Origin: Madurella fahalii | Taxonomy: Eukaryota; Ascomycota; Sordariomycetes; Sordariales | DNA length: 64,000 bases | NCBI GenBank assembly: GCA_029876055.1 | Contig: CM056876.1 | Location: forward strand, 5,084,001 to 5,148,000 | Direction of reading: 5' to 3' | In this document: positions 20,831-34,300 of the stretch, piece by piece | How positions within the stretch are numbered: the first letter of the stretch is position 1 | How the letters are laid out: each line of letters starts with the position of its first letter | Notes under the pieces: model-generated | Databases searched by the model: none | Told to the model about the DNA's origin: nothing | What the model saw: only the letters and a program-made list of their open reading frames with translations | Program-made: the position numbers and the translations under genes

Positions 20831-23024
20831 TGATTCTGGATTGGGTGGTTACACATCACAGGACCTATGCGGGGAGTTTTGGAAGAGCCAGTAAATATAG
20901 CGATAGCGAAAGAGGAGCAGGGGGCCGTAGGTTGCATAGCGGAGTCATCTTCATCTTAACCCCTTTTGGGCGGACAATCACCAATGGGAGCCGGCGTTGG
21001 CGTTTGAGCGGTTTCCGAGCGGCCGTGGTTGGTTAAAGGAGTTGTGAATTGTCGGGGCTGGAGCTTGGAAAGATGTGGCGTGATTTTTGAAGATGGGATC
21101 GACGGAGGGCGAGCACACATTTTGTATGAAGAACCAGAAATCGGTCCAAAGCGTGAGGGGTCGTCCCACGGTATATACCAGATTATGTTCCCAAGGGCCG
21201 ACAAGGTATAAGATGTGGCAGAGCCCTCTGAAACGACAGTTCCGGAGGTACGAGGTGAGCTTTGACACTGGTCGATGTTAACGGGAGGACTGGAGAAGAC
21301 GCGGAGCTAGCGTTGTCTCGCCCGACGAGGATGATGGGACGGCTCTGTTCAGATGGAAATTCAGGGTGGCGTATCTCCTCACCTGTATACCGTTCATACG
21401 CCCGTAACTCCGCATGGATATACACCTGTCTGGCATGAGTGGTCATCGTCGCGTGAACTGCGTGTAGCTATGGATCTGTGTTTCCGCTTTGGAGGGCCAC
21501 AGCCGGGAAGATCTGTCACTGCCGATCATGATGGCAATTACTAACTCGGCCCGTGGGCTTACCTTGTTTTTCCTGCTTTTCGATCTCTGCTACGTGTAGC
21601 CCTCGTTGTAGTCACACGCCTACAGCTTACAAATGCCTCCCATATCCCAAAATGTGCTGCTAATAACCCCTCTGGTTTAAGAAATGTCTTGGGTCGGACC
21701 AGGCTGGACGCGCTGGGTTTCCTCTTCCCAAGACCACCCATGCCCGGGGTTTGGGCCCCATACCCCAGCCCACGGCAAAACCCAGCCCCGCGGCCGGGCC
21801 CGTTGTGGGACAAAACCGCCTAAGTGTCTCCAGGCCAGCGGGAAACGAAATGAGAAGCGAGCCGTCGTTCCCTAATCTCTCCGTGTATGGGGCCGAACGT
21901 CATGGCTGTCCTGATTGACATCCCGTTGCAGGGCGGCCGGCAACGGCGGTGAGTTTTCCGGTCGGGCTGCTGGAACTTGGGTGGGAGTGGGATGGATTGC
22001 TTGGACCGGTGAGCCGATACTCCGTAGGGAGTCTGGAGGTTGGAGACTCTGCCCTCGGCTGCCGTCCCTGCAGCGGGATGGCAGGCTGCAGCTTCTTGCA
22101 TAAATGCCGTTTGGACGAAGAACCAACGGAGCTCCGACGAATGAGATTGCTGTTGCCGATTGGCAGCTGCCATTGGCGCGACAAGGGGGGGCCCAACGCG
22201 CCAAACCCAGGACAGCTTACCGCTGTGATAGGCCGCAAGCGCATCGAATCTTCCACGGTTTCTGTGATGCTGCGATAAAGTACCCGGTCGGTCGTTCAGC
22301 GTAGAATTGCGATTGTGAAGCGAATGAGCCCTTGGCTGGGGGTTTTCGTGGTGTCACGTCGTTCCCATTCTGGCGGCAGCCGGGAGAGCCCCGCACCGCC
22401 CATGCTAGCATAGTGCATGCAGGCGATGATTGCATGGATATCCAGGGGCTTCTCGCTAAATCTCTTCGCCATGCCTCAGACCTCCACCGCCCAGCGCGCT
22501 CTTGTTTACCTTGATCTTCGTTCGTTTTGCTGCTGGGTTTGCGAGGTTCAGCGTGTTATGTGCGGTCATCCACGGGCCTAGGTGCAGGGCCGCCTCTGAT
22601 CATACGGTTTCAGTGTCCTCGACCACCTCGACGAAACGGTAGAGGAGCCGTCCCAGCAGTCGCGCGCCAAGACTCCACCCAATTCGAGATTGACGATCTC
22701 GACCGCCTCTTTCCTTCGGGCTAGCGGCGCATCCCTGCACCATTCCCTTTGAAAGCAGGCCCCCTCGCTCTTGGGACAGTCGTGGAGGCCTTTGGAGGAA
22801 CCGAGGAGCGAGGAAACAGGACGAGATAGGGCAATATCCCGCCTGCTTAATACTTTACTCGGCTCGTCGGCCGTCTCAGACGACAGCAGTAGCGGCTCGG
22901 TCTGAGCCCGAATCCGCCACGTATATACTTCTAATAATCGTTCGGGGACCAGCGCACCCGAACCTCGTCGCCACGATTCAGCCGTTTCTGTGCAGCTGAG
23001 GCTGCCGGATCGAGCTCTGGGGGA
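20831..23024. other. Intergenic, 2.2 kb, no gene recognised
   Basis: No recognisable protein, tRNA or snRNA is seen. The 3' UTR of the SSXT-like gene and the promoter and 5' leader of the RabGAP gene must lie here. Open frames on both strands are short and mutually overlapping, without family features. Confidence 0.45.
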
Positions 23025-26000
23025 ATGGAGCCCGATCAGGATGGAGATTCCCGACAATCACGGACGCCAGCCGACCCGATGCCGTTACCAAGCGATGGCA
23101 TCCCGGAACGGACCAATTCGTCACCGATAGCGATAGAGATGGCGAACAAGAAAAGGGACCGCGACTCTCTCGTCACGGTTCGTCTATCCGAGCCACCATC
23201 GCTGCATGTGAACACGGCCGTTCCGCTGAGCACGCTTCCCACTCGGAAGAGCTCTTATCCCGACTACGCCCCGAGCGACGCCGTGGCCGAGACGCTCGAG
23301 GAAGAAGACGATGATAGCGACTCGGAGATTTTCGAGCCCGAGACTTCAACGAAACGTGGGGCTAACTTACGGGATGAGCTCGGGCAATCGAGCACCGGCG
23401 GCTCGGACCGGGATGAGGATGACAGTTCGAGGTCCAGCTCCGGATCGGAGAGGGTCGACTGGGAAAAGTTACAAAAAACGGAGGACATGGAGTCGAAGAG
23501 CCAGAATGTGCGTGCACCAAGTTTCTCTCTAGAGTCGCCGTTTTAGCAAAACTGACCGCTCGTGTTACAGTCTACGGCTTCGCCGCTAGCTAAACTGGAT
23601 CATGAAAATGACAAGATCGCGACAAACACGAAGACCATCAAGGCAAAGGCGGTCGAGCAGCGACGGTCCCCCGAGAGCCAGCCCAGGCCCCCATCAATGG
23701 CGCAACTGCGGAAGATGGTGAACGGGCCGACGCCTCCGTCGCTCCGATACTCGACTTTCCAGCAGCCGCAGATGACAGAGCTCGAGTTCTACCTCGCGTT
23801 GGTCAAGGATCCTAAGCAGACGGCTGCTCGGTTGCCGACGCTGCTATCCAACAAGATCAGGAGGGGCATCCCTCCGCCGCTGCGAGGTGTGGTCTGGCAG
23901 AGCATGGCGGGCGCCCGGGACAGCGCCCTAGAGGAGGTTTTCGAAAGACTTTCCGGCGAGTCCAGCCCGTATGAGGGCGTCATCAGCAAGGACCTCGGAC
24001 GAAGCTTCCCTGGAGTCGACATGTTCAGGGATCCCGACGGCGACGGGCAGCGGATGCTGGGTCGGGTCCTCAAGTGCTTCAGTCTGTACGACACCAAGAT
24101 CGGGTACTGCCAGGGACTCGCGTTCCTGGTGGGCCCGCTGCTGATGCACATGCCCGACAAGCAGGCGTTCTGCGTCCTGGTCAGGTAAGCAAAGGGACCG
24201 TCCGATCCATGGACCCGCTCGTGCGGTACCGAAGAGGCAGCGCTGACTGTGTGCGACAGATTGATGGAAAACTACGATCTGCGTCAGTGTTTCGTTCCTG
24301 ATCTGTCAGGATTGCACGTCCGCATCTACCAGTTCCGGGAGCTGCTGCGACAGCATCTGCCCCATTTGTCGTCCCACTTGGACGAGTTGCAGGTTGAGCC
24401 GGCGTATGTTTCACAATGGTTCCTATCGTTCTTCGCCGTAACGTGCCCCCTGCCGATGCTGTTTCGCATCTACGATGTGATCTTTGCCGAGGGCGCGTCG
24501 GAGACCATCATGCGGGTAGCGCTGTCGCTCATGCGCAAGAACCAGGCGCGCATCCTGGCCTGCACCGAGCTGGAAGACGTAATGCACCTGCTGCTCTCCC
24601 GCGGGCTCTGGGATTGCTACAATTACAACGCCGACGAGTTTGTCAACGACTTTGTCGCTTTGTCCGATACCGTCACAAAGGAGCGCTTGTCAGCGCTCGA
24701 GCAGGGGTATCGAGAAGCTAAGATTAGCTCTGGCGCCAATCACCGTGGCACAGATGCCGGACAGGGGTCCTCGGATGTTGCTACCGCAGCCTCCCGCTTT
24801 CTCGGTCGCCTCTGGGCCTCCTCATCTACCCCTAAATTCGCCACGTTCGCGGCAGCAGCAGCCGCTTCGACATCGGGCCCCGCGTTGGCGAACGGCACTC
24901 TCAACCCCGGACACGGCGCTACATCGCGCCCGCTGAGCATGCTTCGGCGCAGCACGTCGAAGCAGAGCCTGGCGTCGACGCTCAACTCGATGGAGGCTGC
25001 CTCGTCGTCGACCACCTCATCTGCCGCCAGCGTTCTGAGCTCCGCGTCAACCGAAGCGACATTCGTCTCGCGCGACAGCGCCGCCGACGACTCGCCAAGG
25101 GAAGCGACGCTGCCGAGCGCGCCGCCCAAGAGCGTGCCCATCACGTTTTCGGGCGGCGCCAACAACTCGAAAGACGGCAGCAGACACCTCCACGGTCAGA
25201 TTGAAGATCTACTCACGGCTCTCAGTGAGCTGCAGCGGAACCATGCCTTATTGGCCAGTCAATTACAGAGAGAGAAGGAAGAACGCGATGAGGACCGGCG
25301 CGCTGTCCGCTCCCTGCTGGACGGGCTGCGCAGAAGGGCGAGCGGTGAAGGCGCAATATTATCAGCCGGGGACACCGTATCGGGGGATGCAGCGGCAGCA
25401 GAAGACGCCGACGAACCGACCAAGCCCACGGCCGAACAGCTCTCCGACCTGCTGGACATTGTCGAAGTGCGCTTCAGCAAGTCGACCACCGACCGCAGAT
25501 CGTCGGTGTCGCAGACAAAGTCGCAGCTTCGAGACGAACTGGCGAGGACGAAAGAACAACTATCGCAAGAGAGGGGGAAGTCGCAGCTCCTCAACCGGAA
25601 GATCCAAGAGATGGAGCAGGAGATGGCGTCAATGAAGGAGCAGCTCAGAGAGAGCCACGCGCACGTCCGGAATGTGCATCAGGAGAAGCAACGGCTCGAG
25701 AAGCAGATACACGGGATGCGGATCAGAGCGTCGGACACGCCGCCCAGCGCAGAGAATACGGATTGGTTCCCGAAACCGCCGGGCGCTTCGGGCCTGCGCG
25801 AGCTCAAACTGGGCCGCAGCAGATCGACGCCATCGCAGGCGCCCTTGAGCTTCAACAAACGAGCATCCTCGATGACGATGCAACAGAGGGCGAGCCGGGA
25901 GTCGATGGCAGCCGCGCCGCCGCCGGCGTCCGGGCCGACGCCGCTTACCGCGCCGACAAGTGAGCACGATGCTCTACTACTCGAGCTTGTGCAAGCCAAG

Positions 26001-26276
26001 ACGGCCGAGGCAGTCGCGCGGCAGGAAGCAGAAGAGACGAAGCAGAAGCTCGAGCAGCTGCGCAAGGCGTTTGGCCTCGCGCCGGGCGAGACGCCGCAGC
26101 CGATGCAGAACAGCAGCGCAGCCAGCGGGACGTCGGCGGCGGCGACTGCTATGGGCATGTTTGGGCGTCTTACAGGCTCGTCGGCGGCGCCGTCAAGCTC
26201 CGACCCGCCTACCAAGACGGCAGCTGTCCCCGCGAGCAGCACGTCGAGCGGTGGATTTTGGGGTTGGAGGAGGTAA
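23025..26276 (+). CDS. TBC-domain Rab GTPase-activating protein, Gyp5-like
   Basis: Stimulates GTP hydrolysis on Rab/Ypt proteins; Gyp5-type proteins act on Ypt1/Sec4 in ER-Golgi and exocytic traffic. Exons are 23025-23507, 23571-24184 and 24260-26276 (1037 aa). A disordered, acidic/Ser-rich N-terminus of about 200 residues leads to the TBC domain (about 254-496), which starts KIRRGIPPPLRGVVWQ. The Arg finger is in ISKDLGRSFP (near 298-304) and the Gln finger in YCQG (about 339-342), so both catalytic residues are present. Downstream, residues of about 681-852 and 936-973 form heptad-rich coiled coils, separated by Ser/Ala-rich disorder. This order (acidic N-term, TBC, coiled coil) is that of Gyp5/GYL1 proteins. 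Confidence 0.92.
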
Positions 26277-27408
26277 ATGTATCGGCACGCGTGGTGCTCG
26301 AGAGACGGAGGCATGGTCGTCAAGGATGTATTTGGAACGCATGATACCAAACAATGACTTTCTTCACACGGCGGGTACGGAGTTTATAGCACACTACAGC
26401 AGAAGCATAGGCAGGCATTCGCATTTGCCGGGAGCGATATACGGGTTCGGCTGGGCAGGACACAGCGGGGCATGCAGGTACTTTTGCTTCTTAGAAAGTG
26501 CTTCGACGGAAGCAAGAGTAGCACACTATACACTACAGAATATAATACAGAGTCTTGTTGGGGATCGCTCGCGGATCTGGAAAGGTGTGGTGAACTGAGT
26601 GAACCACACCCCCTCGCCGAGCGCTGTCTGTAACGTCATCCGCTGCGGCGTCGAGTGTCCACATCACGTCCCTCCAAGGCTTCCCTGCAGCGGTGTGGGT
26701 AATTGCTGCAGCGTTAGCGCGGAAATCACATGCGTCCGGTGGAAATGATGCGGCGAGCCAAGAATATACTCATCATTGGCAGGCAGCCGGGGTCGGCATT
26801 GACCGGCGCTGCTCGACGCTACATGACGGGCAAATGGACGATAAATGCCAGAGAATTTGCATTGCAGAAACAAAGAGACAAACGATGCATTGACCTGGGC
26901 AGGGCCGGTTTGTGAGCCCCGAGGTGGGAGCTCGCTGATAGGCTGCGTGGTGCCTCTGGCGGGTGCTGCCTCCTGTGGCATGATGAGATCATTGCGATGC
27001 TCCAGCGGGCGGCGGGCAAGCTTTTGTGCTGGTGGGGCCCGCTGCCACAGTCCCGTCATGGACCATGGCCGGCTGCAAGTTTTGGGGAGCCCAGGAATAA
27101 TAATAACTGACCCTTGCTGTCTCAAAGCCCTCGTCGCTTCCTGCCTATCCTAACTCGAGAAAAGCACAAATCTCTGATTACCCCCGTCCGCCCTCCCTTC
27201 CCACTGCTTCGCACAAACTTTTCCTGCACCGCACAAAGACGCACCGGAGTGGCAGCTTTGTCCTCTCGACCACATCGCAGCAGAAGCTTTCCCCCCTTCC
27301 CCCGTTGCCCCTCAGTCGCCGGTAACTGCTCGTCATCTCGTCGAAATCACAGGTCCCAGGCAGCCGATCCACAGTGTTCTCGGGCGCACCGCGCGATAGC
27401 AATCGAAA
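26277..27408. promoter_or_regulatory. Intergenic, upstream of the reticulon gene
   Basis: No gene recognised. From about 27160 to 27408 the plus strand is pyrimidine-rich and resembles the leader of the reticulon transcript. Confidence 0.45.
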
Positions 27409-28682
27409 ATGGCTGACGGCGCTGCCAACGGCAATCCCCACGTGGACGCCCTCAAAGCCAGTGAGGTTCGTGCTGTGCTTCCGTTTGCGGTCCGCCGCCG
27501 GTCGCGTGCTTCCCGGCCAATGATAAGGTTCCCGGCTAACCCGTGCAAGTGTTTCACAGCTCAATGACATCTGATTCTCCCGCACTCCGACCGGACTAAC
27601 ACTCCCTTCCCCCAGATGCCGCATCTGCCTACAACACCATCGCCAACGGTATGCATCGTCGATCCGGTTGTCCCGCCGTCGAAGATACTGACTGGAGCAT
27701 CGTGCAGGCCCAGTAGCTCAGAACGTCATGGACGAGTCCGCCAAGACCACGACCGAGCTGTCCAACCTGGCGGCTTCCCGCCATCCCCCTTCCTATCAGG
27801 CTGCCACCGGCCAGCCGCTGACACATTACCATTCGTTCTTTTCGGAGCTCCTCTCGTGGAGAAACCCCCGTATGTGCCCATACGCTGCACGTCGAGGTCT
27901 GGTAACGGGTGCTGACCACTCCGCAGGTGCTTCGGCCATTGCCTATGCGACCATTGTCTCCATCATTTTCTCGGTTAGGTACCTGGATGTGTTCCGATGG
28001 GCGTTCAAGCTCACCTGGATGGTCCTGGCCATTACCATCGCCGCCGAGGTCGCCGGAAAGGCTCTCATGAACAACGGCTTCGCGACACAGCTCCGCCCCC
28101 GGAAGTACTACACGGTCCCGCGAGAGACACTCGATGCTCTGATTGGCGATGTTCATGAGCTCATCAACTTCTTCGTCATTGAGTCGCAGCGTGTCCTGTT
28201 TGCCGAGAACGTCTGGGCTTCTGCCGCTGTGAGTCTCCACTCTCTACGCACTAGGAACCCGAGCTAACGGCAATTAGGCCGCTCTCGCAGCCTTCATCTC
28301 GTACTACCTCGTCAAGGTCGTGCCATACTGGGGCCTTGCCGTGATCGCCACCACGGTCGTCTTCTTCGCGCCGCTCATCTACATGACCAACCAGGAGCTC
28401 ATCGACGACCAGCTGAAGCACGCCGGCGAGATTGTCAACGCCCAGACGGCCCAGCTGCGCACCGTTGCCCAGAAGCACACCGAGCAGGCTACGCAAGTAA
28501 CCAAGCAGTACATGGGCGACTACACGGCCAAGGCTCAGGCGCTGATCAAGGGCGCTCGCGGCAACGGCCACGGACAGCACAACCACCACAAGGCGGACCT
28601 CAAGGCGTCTGACTTCCCTGCTGCTCCCAAGGAGGATCTCAAGAGTGCGCCCGCCGAGGAGGAGCCTCTGATTGCCACCTAA
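27409..28682 (+). CDS. Reticulon-like ER membrane-shaping protein
   Basis: Reticulons bend ER membrane into tubules and interact with lipid-shaping partners. Exons are 27409-27460, 27616-27648 (only 33 nt), 27708-27869, 27927-28228 and 28278-28682 (317 aa). Joining them gives an N-terminus with AASAYNTIANGPVAQNVMDES. The reticulon homology domain lies at about residues 60-240, with two long hydrophobic hairpins (ASAIAYATIVSIIFSVRYL to WMVLAITIAAEVAG, and AALAAFISYYLV to LAVIATTVVFFAPLIY). Between them is a polar loop of about 65 residues, and a helical cytosolic tail follows. The exon 1 donor was placed at GTGAGG, since that is the choice that keeps frame into exon 2. No ER-retrieval KKxx is seen. 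Confidence 0.9.
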
Positions 28683-29770
28683 ATCAGCAAGGGGTCTCCT
28701 GGCTTCTGCAGGATGACTATTGACGTCATTAGACCGGCCCTTTGAACCAGGACCGGCCTAAGCGATATCGATCCGGCAACGTTATGGAGGGGTTGGCTTG
28801 GGACGAATTCGCAGGGCAATGGCATGGATTGGAAAAGACTGGCAATTCAGTTGGTGTGCTCGATGTTTTCCTTATGGCTCGCTGTGAAGAGGTAGGCAAC
28901 CCGGTGACGAGCTCTGCGAAGACAAACGAGAGGAACTCAAGTTTACTGGCTGGAGTTTTGGTTTCTGTTGATCAATGTAACTTTTCCCGCTCAACAACGG
29001 CGGACGTATTATGTAGGGCATGTGTTCTCTCTCTCCCTCTCTCGAGTTTGTCTCCCGGCAAGGAAGGGGATTGGAGAGTCGGTTTTCTAGGCGTTGGTTT
29101 GTGTTAGCTCAGTTGATCCAGAGTGCATTACTGTATGTTTGGTTGATTGGTTCGTCAAGTGCCTGGCGAGATTGCGGCTGCTGTTGGTGACCGCCGTGGT
29201 GCAAGATGCTCGGCGGCGGCAACCGACTGCAGTCTCTGAGGAACATGTTAACCAACTCCTTAATAACGTCGCGCGCGCCCATCTCTCATTGCAATCCACC
29301 GGGCACGATGGCCGCAGTTGGCTTTCAGCCAAATGCTTAAACGTTATCCTGGGTCGCCCTGGGCCTCTGTCCTACCCACATGTACAGTACACGCGATGCT
29401 CACGATGGGCTTCGGACATCACAACCGAGTTAAAAGGATACAGATAGCTCCTTCCCCTCCGGCTCAGGGGTTCTTGCCGGAACCGAATGAACCCCACCCC
29501 GTGGTTCGTTCCTTCGTCACGTCAGTCTTCGTGGCCCCTGAGCGAGTGAGCGTCGCATATCCCAGGAGACTTGTCACATCGACACATGTCTCTTCTCCTT
29601 TCTCACCTCCGTCTCCGAGCCATCAACTTTGTGATTTTGGGCCTCGCGCTTGCCACTCACTCCTATATATACCTCGGTTCGTATCCGCCGCTCGCTCTCG
29701 CCTCTATCCCAGTCAAAGCCAGAGACACCACGCAGCATCAATCCTCTAGCCCCGCCATACACACTCAGCC
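28683..29770. promoter_or_regulatory. Intergenic, upstream of the SLATT gene
   Basis: 1.1 kb without a recognisable gene between co-oriented genes. A short CT-repeat-like stretch occurs around 29030-29050. Confidence 0.45.
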
Positions 29771-30286
29771 ATGTCAGAGATACCCACCGACATATCTCCC
29801 CAGCCGAGCACGCCCGTCCAATACCGCTTTCTATCCCCAGCGGAGTGGGCTCGCGTCGCGCAGGGAATCGGGGCGACCCGCGAGGGCGACGAAACCCACC
29901 GGGTCGTCCACCCGACGTGCTGGTTCTGGCCGCCGAAGGGCATGCCAGAGGGGCTCTACCGGGACGTCGTCAAGCAGCGGGCCAAGTACCACCTGCTGTA
30001 CTCCATCGTCAGCACGGTGCGGTGGTTCCTCATGATCCTGCAGCTCGTCATCGGCGCCGGCCTGACGGCGCTCGGGTCCCTGGATGCACGCCTCAGCAGC
30101 AGCACCCCGATCACCGTCCTAGCCGCAGTCAACACGGTCGGCGCGGGGCTGCTGGCGCTGCTGCACAACAGCGGGTTGCCGGACCGGTACAGGATGGACA
30201 ATGCCGAGTTTGCGATGGTGGAGAGCTTTCTCAAGGTAAGAAGCTCCCATCTTTTTTTTTTTTTTTTTTGTTCAGGGAAGAGGGGT

Positions 30287-30319
<33 letters not shown>

Positions 30320-30585
30320 GCGTGTTGGCAACCCACCAAAAGTAATCCCCTCGCATACAGGAACTCATCGACACGGCCGTCGTCGAAGCCCACCAGACGA
30401 CCCAGGACGTTCTTAACGAATGCTACACCCGGTTCCAGAACGCCCAAGCGACCGTGTGGGCTAACAAGCCCGAGGCCTACTGGAGCCCAACCAAAGCCAA
30501 ACCCACCACCACGACCACAACTACGACTATCGCCGCCAACGCCCCAGAACTAGTTGCCGTGAAAGACAAGAAGACTGTGGTTTAG
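29771..30585 (+). CDS. Fungal SLATT-domain two-TM protein
   Basis: Exons are 29771-30235 and 30361-30585 (229 aa). The core (about residues 55-190) has a conserved Trp/Pro entry (HPTCWFWPPKGMPEGLY), a helix leading to TM1 (about 78-104), TM2 (about 113-135), and then the helix with LLHNSGLPDRYRMDNAEF. This layout and wording match the fungal branch of the SLATT family (SMODS and SLOG-associating two-TM effector domain). Bacterial SLATT proteins are predicted pore-forming effectors of nucleotide-triggered conflict systems. The C-terminus is Thr-rich, with eight consecutive Thr, and probably disordered. The 125-nt intron holds T18 (30252-30269) and a GTA repeat. No SMODS, SLOG or NLR partner is next to it, so its activator is unknown. 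Confidence 0.8.
30252..30320 (+). repeat. Intronic T18 tract and (GTA)n microsatellite
   Basis: Within the intron of the SLATT gene, T18 (30252-30269) is followed by about nine GTA/TAG units (about 30293-30320). Both are prone to length variation and explain the unusual size of this intron (125 nt). Confidence 0.85.
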
Positions 30586-31388
30586 TCTGATATCCCCTTG
30601 GGGTGTAGGTGGGACTTTCGTGCGGCGGGGGTAACTAAGTCATGTGTCGTTGTGAGAACCTGTATAAGATATGCGTTACTGTTGTTCATGGGCCAGGGGC
30701 GATTCAAGAATATCCAAGATGTCACATTACGGTCACTTATCGGTAGGCAGCCTAGAGAATCTGATTTTGCCATTAACGGCTACGATTTTATCTCCGACGT
30801 ACAGTTTAGGCGAAAGGAGGAGCGAAAACATTAGGCGTGCTAATGTAATCAAACCTAGTTAGCTGTCGTAGGGAACTAATAGTCACAGCTAGACTCGAGG
30901 CCGAAACACAAAGCCACGAGGAACCCATAGATATCCGTCCCACCACGACACCAAACCGAAACGAAGAACGCTGTAACTTCTTAAATAAGCTGTAAGGTAG
31001 CTAGGCTGATAAAATGGCCCAAGCTAAAAATGGCCAGTATGCTCCCCATCCACCCTGTCAGGTGTCTTGTCGGTCCCTTTTTTTTCGGATCAAAGCACGG
31101 CAGCCATAGCCTTCGTGTAATATTCCCTCCCTACCTATCCGCCTTGAGTTATCCCGCCCAGCATATCATAGCGAAATATTCTACCCCACGCACATAACAA
31201 CCACATCTACATCCGCTGCTGCTTCTTCTTCTTTTCTTCTTCTTGGTACCAGATACTTCCTAAATCAGGGGCGCGCGGTTCCATTCCATCTCCGGTCTAA
31301 TGCATAATCCTCCAACCCAAGTATTTCCCCCCCGCGCAATCCATCCGGACCTGACACCTACCTCCTCCACTTCTTCGTTCAGGGGCTC
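30586..31388. other. Intergenic, convergent 3' ends, partly AT-rich
   Basis: Lies between the 3' ends of the SLATT gene and the Mtr10-like gene. About 30640-31200 is AT-richer and TA-rich relative to the flanks. No gene recognised. Confidence 0.45.
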
Positions 31389-34300
31389 CTAGCCCTCAAA
31401 ATGGAAACGGGCTGCTTCGAGCAGACCGAGCCCGTCCCTCGGCGCGACATACCGCCGGCGATACGTATTCGTAAAGTCCTGCAGGAGCGCGCGGATCTGC
31501 CTCACGCTGGCAGAGTCGGGCCCCTGCAGCTTCTCCCTAATCTTGGCGAGCAGCCGGTCGGCCTCGGCGGGCGTGATAGTGCCCGCGGGGAGCATCCGGA
31601 TCGTCCGGTCCACCCACTCGGTCGTCTCGGCGGGCACGAGCTGGAACATGCCCAGTAGTACCCCGCTCCCGTCGGCAAAGCAATCGCGCGGGAACGTAAT
31701 CATCATGCCGGCGAGCGTCTGCTTGACCAGCGCCTCGCCCTGCGCGAGCAGGAGCTGCTTGACGATCTGGCGCAGCTGCTCGCCGGCCGGACCGAGCTCG
31801 TTGCCCGACCTGGCCGGATTCGGCCCGCCGTAGGTGAGGACGTCGCGGATATAGTGGAGCGCCGCCGAGACGGGCTCCTGTTTCTCCAGTGCCAGCGCCG
31901 AAATGGCGGCCTGGAAGATGGGGGTAAACAGGTGGGAGGGTATGAGTTTGGTGGGGTAATAGAGGAGCGCGTCGATGAGGAGGCGGTAGAAATCCTCAAT
32001 GACGTCTGGAAGGTCGATGGGCGGCAGGTCGCTCATGGTCCGGAGCACGCTGGTCGCCTGCGCCTCGAAGAATACGTATATGTTTTCGGCGATGCTGTCA
32101 TCCACGTGCTCCCTGTCCTCCGAGAACTCGCGCAGTATGGCACTGGTCGCCCAGAGGAAACATCCCTGCTTCGACTTTGCGAACCCCTCAGCCAGCTTGT
32201 TGGCCATTGGGCCTAATAGAGGCGTGATGGCCGTCCGGTACCAGATAACCATGAACCGCCAGCAGCGGCACACCCGCTCGCAGATCGGCACGAAGTCGAT
32301 AAAGTTGTCCAGGATGGTCGACAGGACGGGGAAGACCTCTTGCCAGTACTTGATGGCGGGGTTCTCCGCGGTGCTGGGGACGTACGGGACGACGTGCTGG
32401 GTGAAGTAGGTGAGGAGGTTGATGTGGTCTAAGACCTGTCAGCTGCGGTTCGTGCATTCGAAGGATACACTCACCTGCGAGATCGAGCTTCGCCTTGTTG
32501 TCCGCGGCGTTGTTGGCCTTGTGCATCAGGCGCTGCACCAACGGATCGCAGTATAGTTTGAGGAGCTTGTACACGTCCTCGGCCTTTTGGACGCCCACGA
32601 CGTTGGCGACACCTTCGGTGATCTCTTCCTTGCTAGGATCGGGGAGCTTGTCGAGGATCTGGTCGTAAAACGCCTGCAACTGGATCACCTGCTGGCTCAG
32701 CAGCTGCTTGCAGTCGACGCAGAAGTATTTGAAGGATTGGGCGGCGGCGCGGAGGATCTCCTGCGAGTCGCTCTGGAATGATGAGACGATGTACTGGAAC
32801 TGGGGCTCGAGGAATTCGGGATGCGCTGCCGTCCACTCGGTATAGCGGCCGAAGACCATGATGGCCGCGAACCGGAGCTTCTCGTTGCTGATGGGGATCT
32901 GGACCAGAAGAGGGAAGATTTGCGGCAGGACGCTGCTGTCATTGGACTCGACCATGCGGCCCATGGCCCGCATCGCAAAGAGGGGAGCCTCGAGCGACTG
33001 CCAGTGGGGCACCGAGGTCTGCGTAGCCTGGCTGCCGTACTTGTCCTGCCAGACCTTGATGGCGTCGTGCACCTTGGTGAGGCAGGCGGCGACGCCCATG
33101 ACCTCGCACGCATCCTTAAGCGTATCACCCATGTGGTGGCGGAACTCGCGGAACTTCTCCTCCTGCTCCCGGTCGCCGTCGAAAAGGTCGATCTCGTTGG
33201 GGTCATCGGAGTGCGGGTACTCGAGCTGCTTGAGGAGGATGTCGACGAGCCTCGCGAAGACGTCGATGAGCTGCAGCCGCGCCTCGATGTAGTGGTCGAG
33301 CGTCAAGTACTGCTTGAGCTCGTACCAGAACGAGAAGGTGTAGCCGATCACATCCCTATCCTTATCCCTCGCGCAGCACTCCAGCAGGCAGTCGACCAGG
33401 GGGCGGAAGTGCTGCGGCTGGCGGGCGATGATCAGGACCCACGACTCGCCGGCCTCTGCGAACACCCGCGTGATGGCCTTGAATCCCTCGGTGTCGTCGT
33501 CGTCCGCCAGGGCCTGGATGCGCGGCCTGAGCTCGAGCACCCTCGGGAGGAGGGCCTGGATCGTCTCGAGGTTGTCATCCACGTCCTTGGTCTCCCTGCA
33601 GATGATGCCTAGGCAGTCGGCCGCCGCGGCCAGCGACTTGTCGTCGGCCACTCCATGCATAACGGCGTTCATAAGCGGCGAGTTGACGATGACGCTGACA
33701 GGGACCTCGCGAAGCCACGAGCTGATACAGTCAAAGAGCTGAGGATTGGTCGCGGCAGCAGCTGCGAATTGTTAGCGCCCCGGTCATGGCCGCATTCTGG
33801 GGGCACTCACGAGAAGACTGGGCGTAGTTAACGAGTAGCTGTACAACCTGCTCGGCGTTGTCGGCCAGCAGCTCTGATGTCCTCTGGGCGAGGTCTTCTT
33901 CCTATCATGACCGAATTAGACACTGATCCCAGGCCGATCCGCCCAACGGATGCCGAGGTGGTGAGGCGAGTCGCGACATCGATCCACATACAGACAAGGT
34001 GATCTTCCGGCCTTCCGTGACCTCTTCCGGAAGCACTCGTAGGAAATCCAGGATGCACGCGTGGCTGGCAACATCGTTCCCGAGAGCCGCGACGACGGTG
34101 GGCAGGACATCCTTCCATGTCTGCATCTGGATGGCCAGGATGGCCAGGCACACGCAGAGCTGGACCCTGACGGGCTTGGGGCCCGCGGCGAACTTCTTCA
34201 GGAGGAGCAGGATCTGGCTGCGCAGCGCAGGCAGGTCGCTCTCCGAGATCTGGGTGGCGAGGTCGTATGTGATCTTGGCACGTCAGTGTCGGAACTTCTC

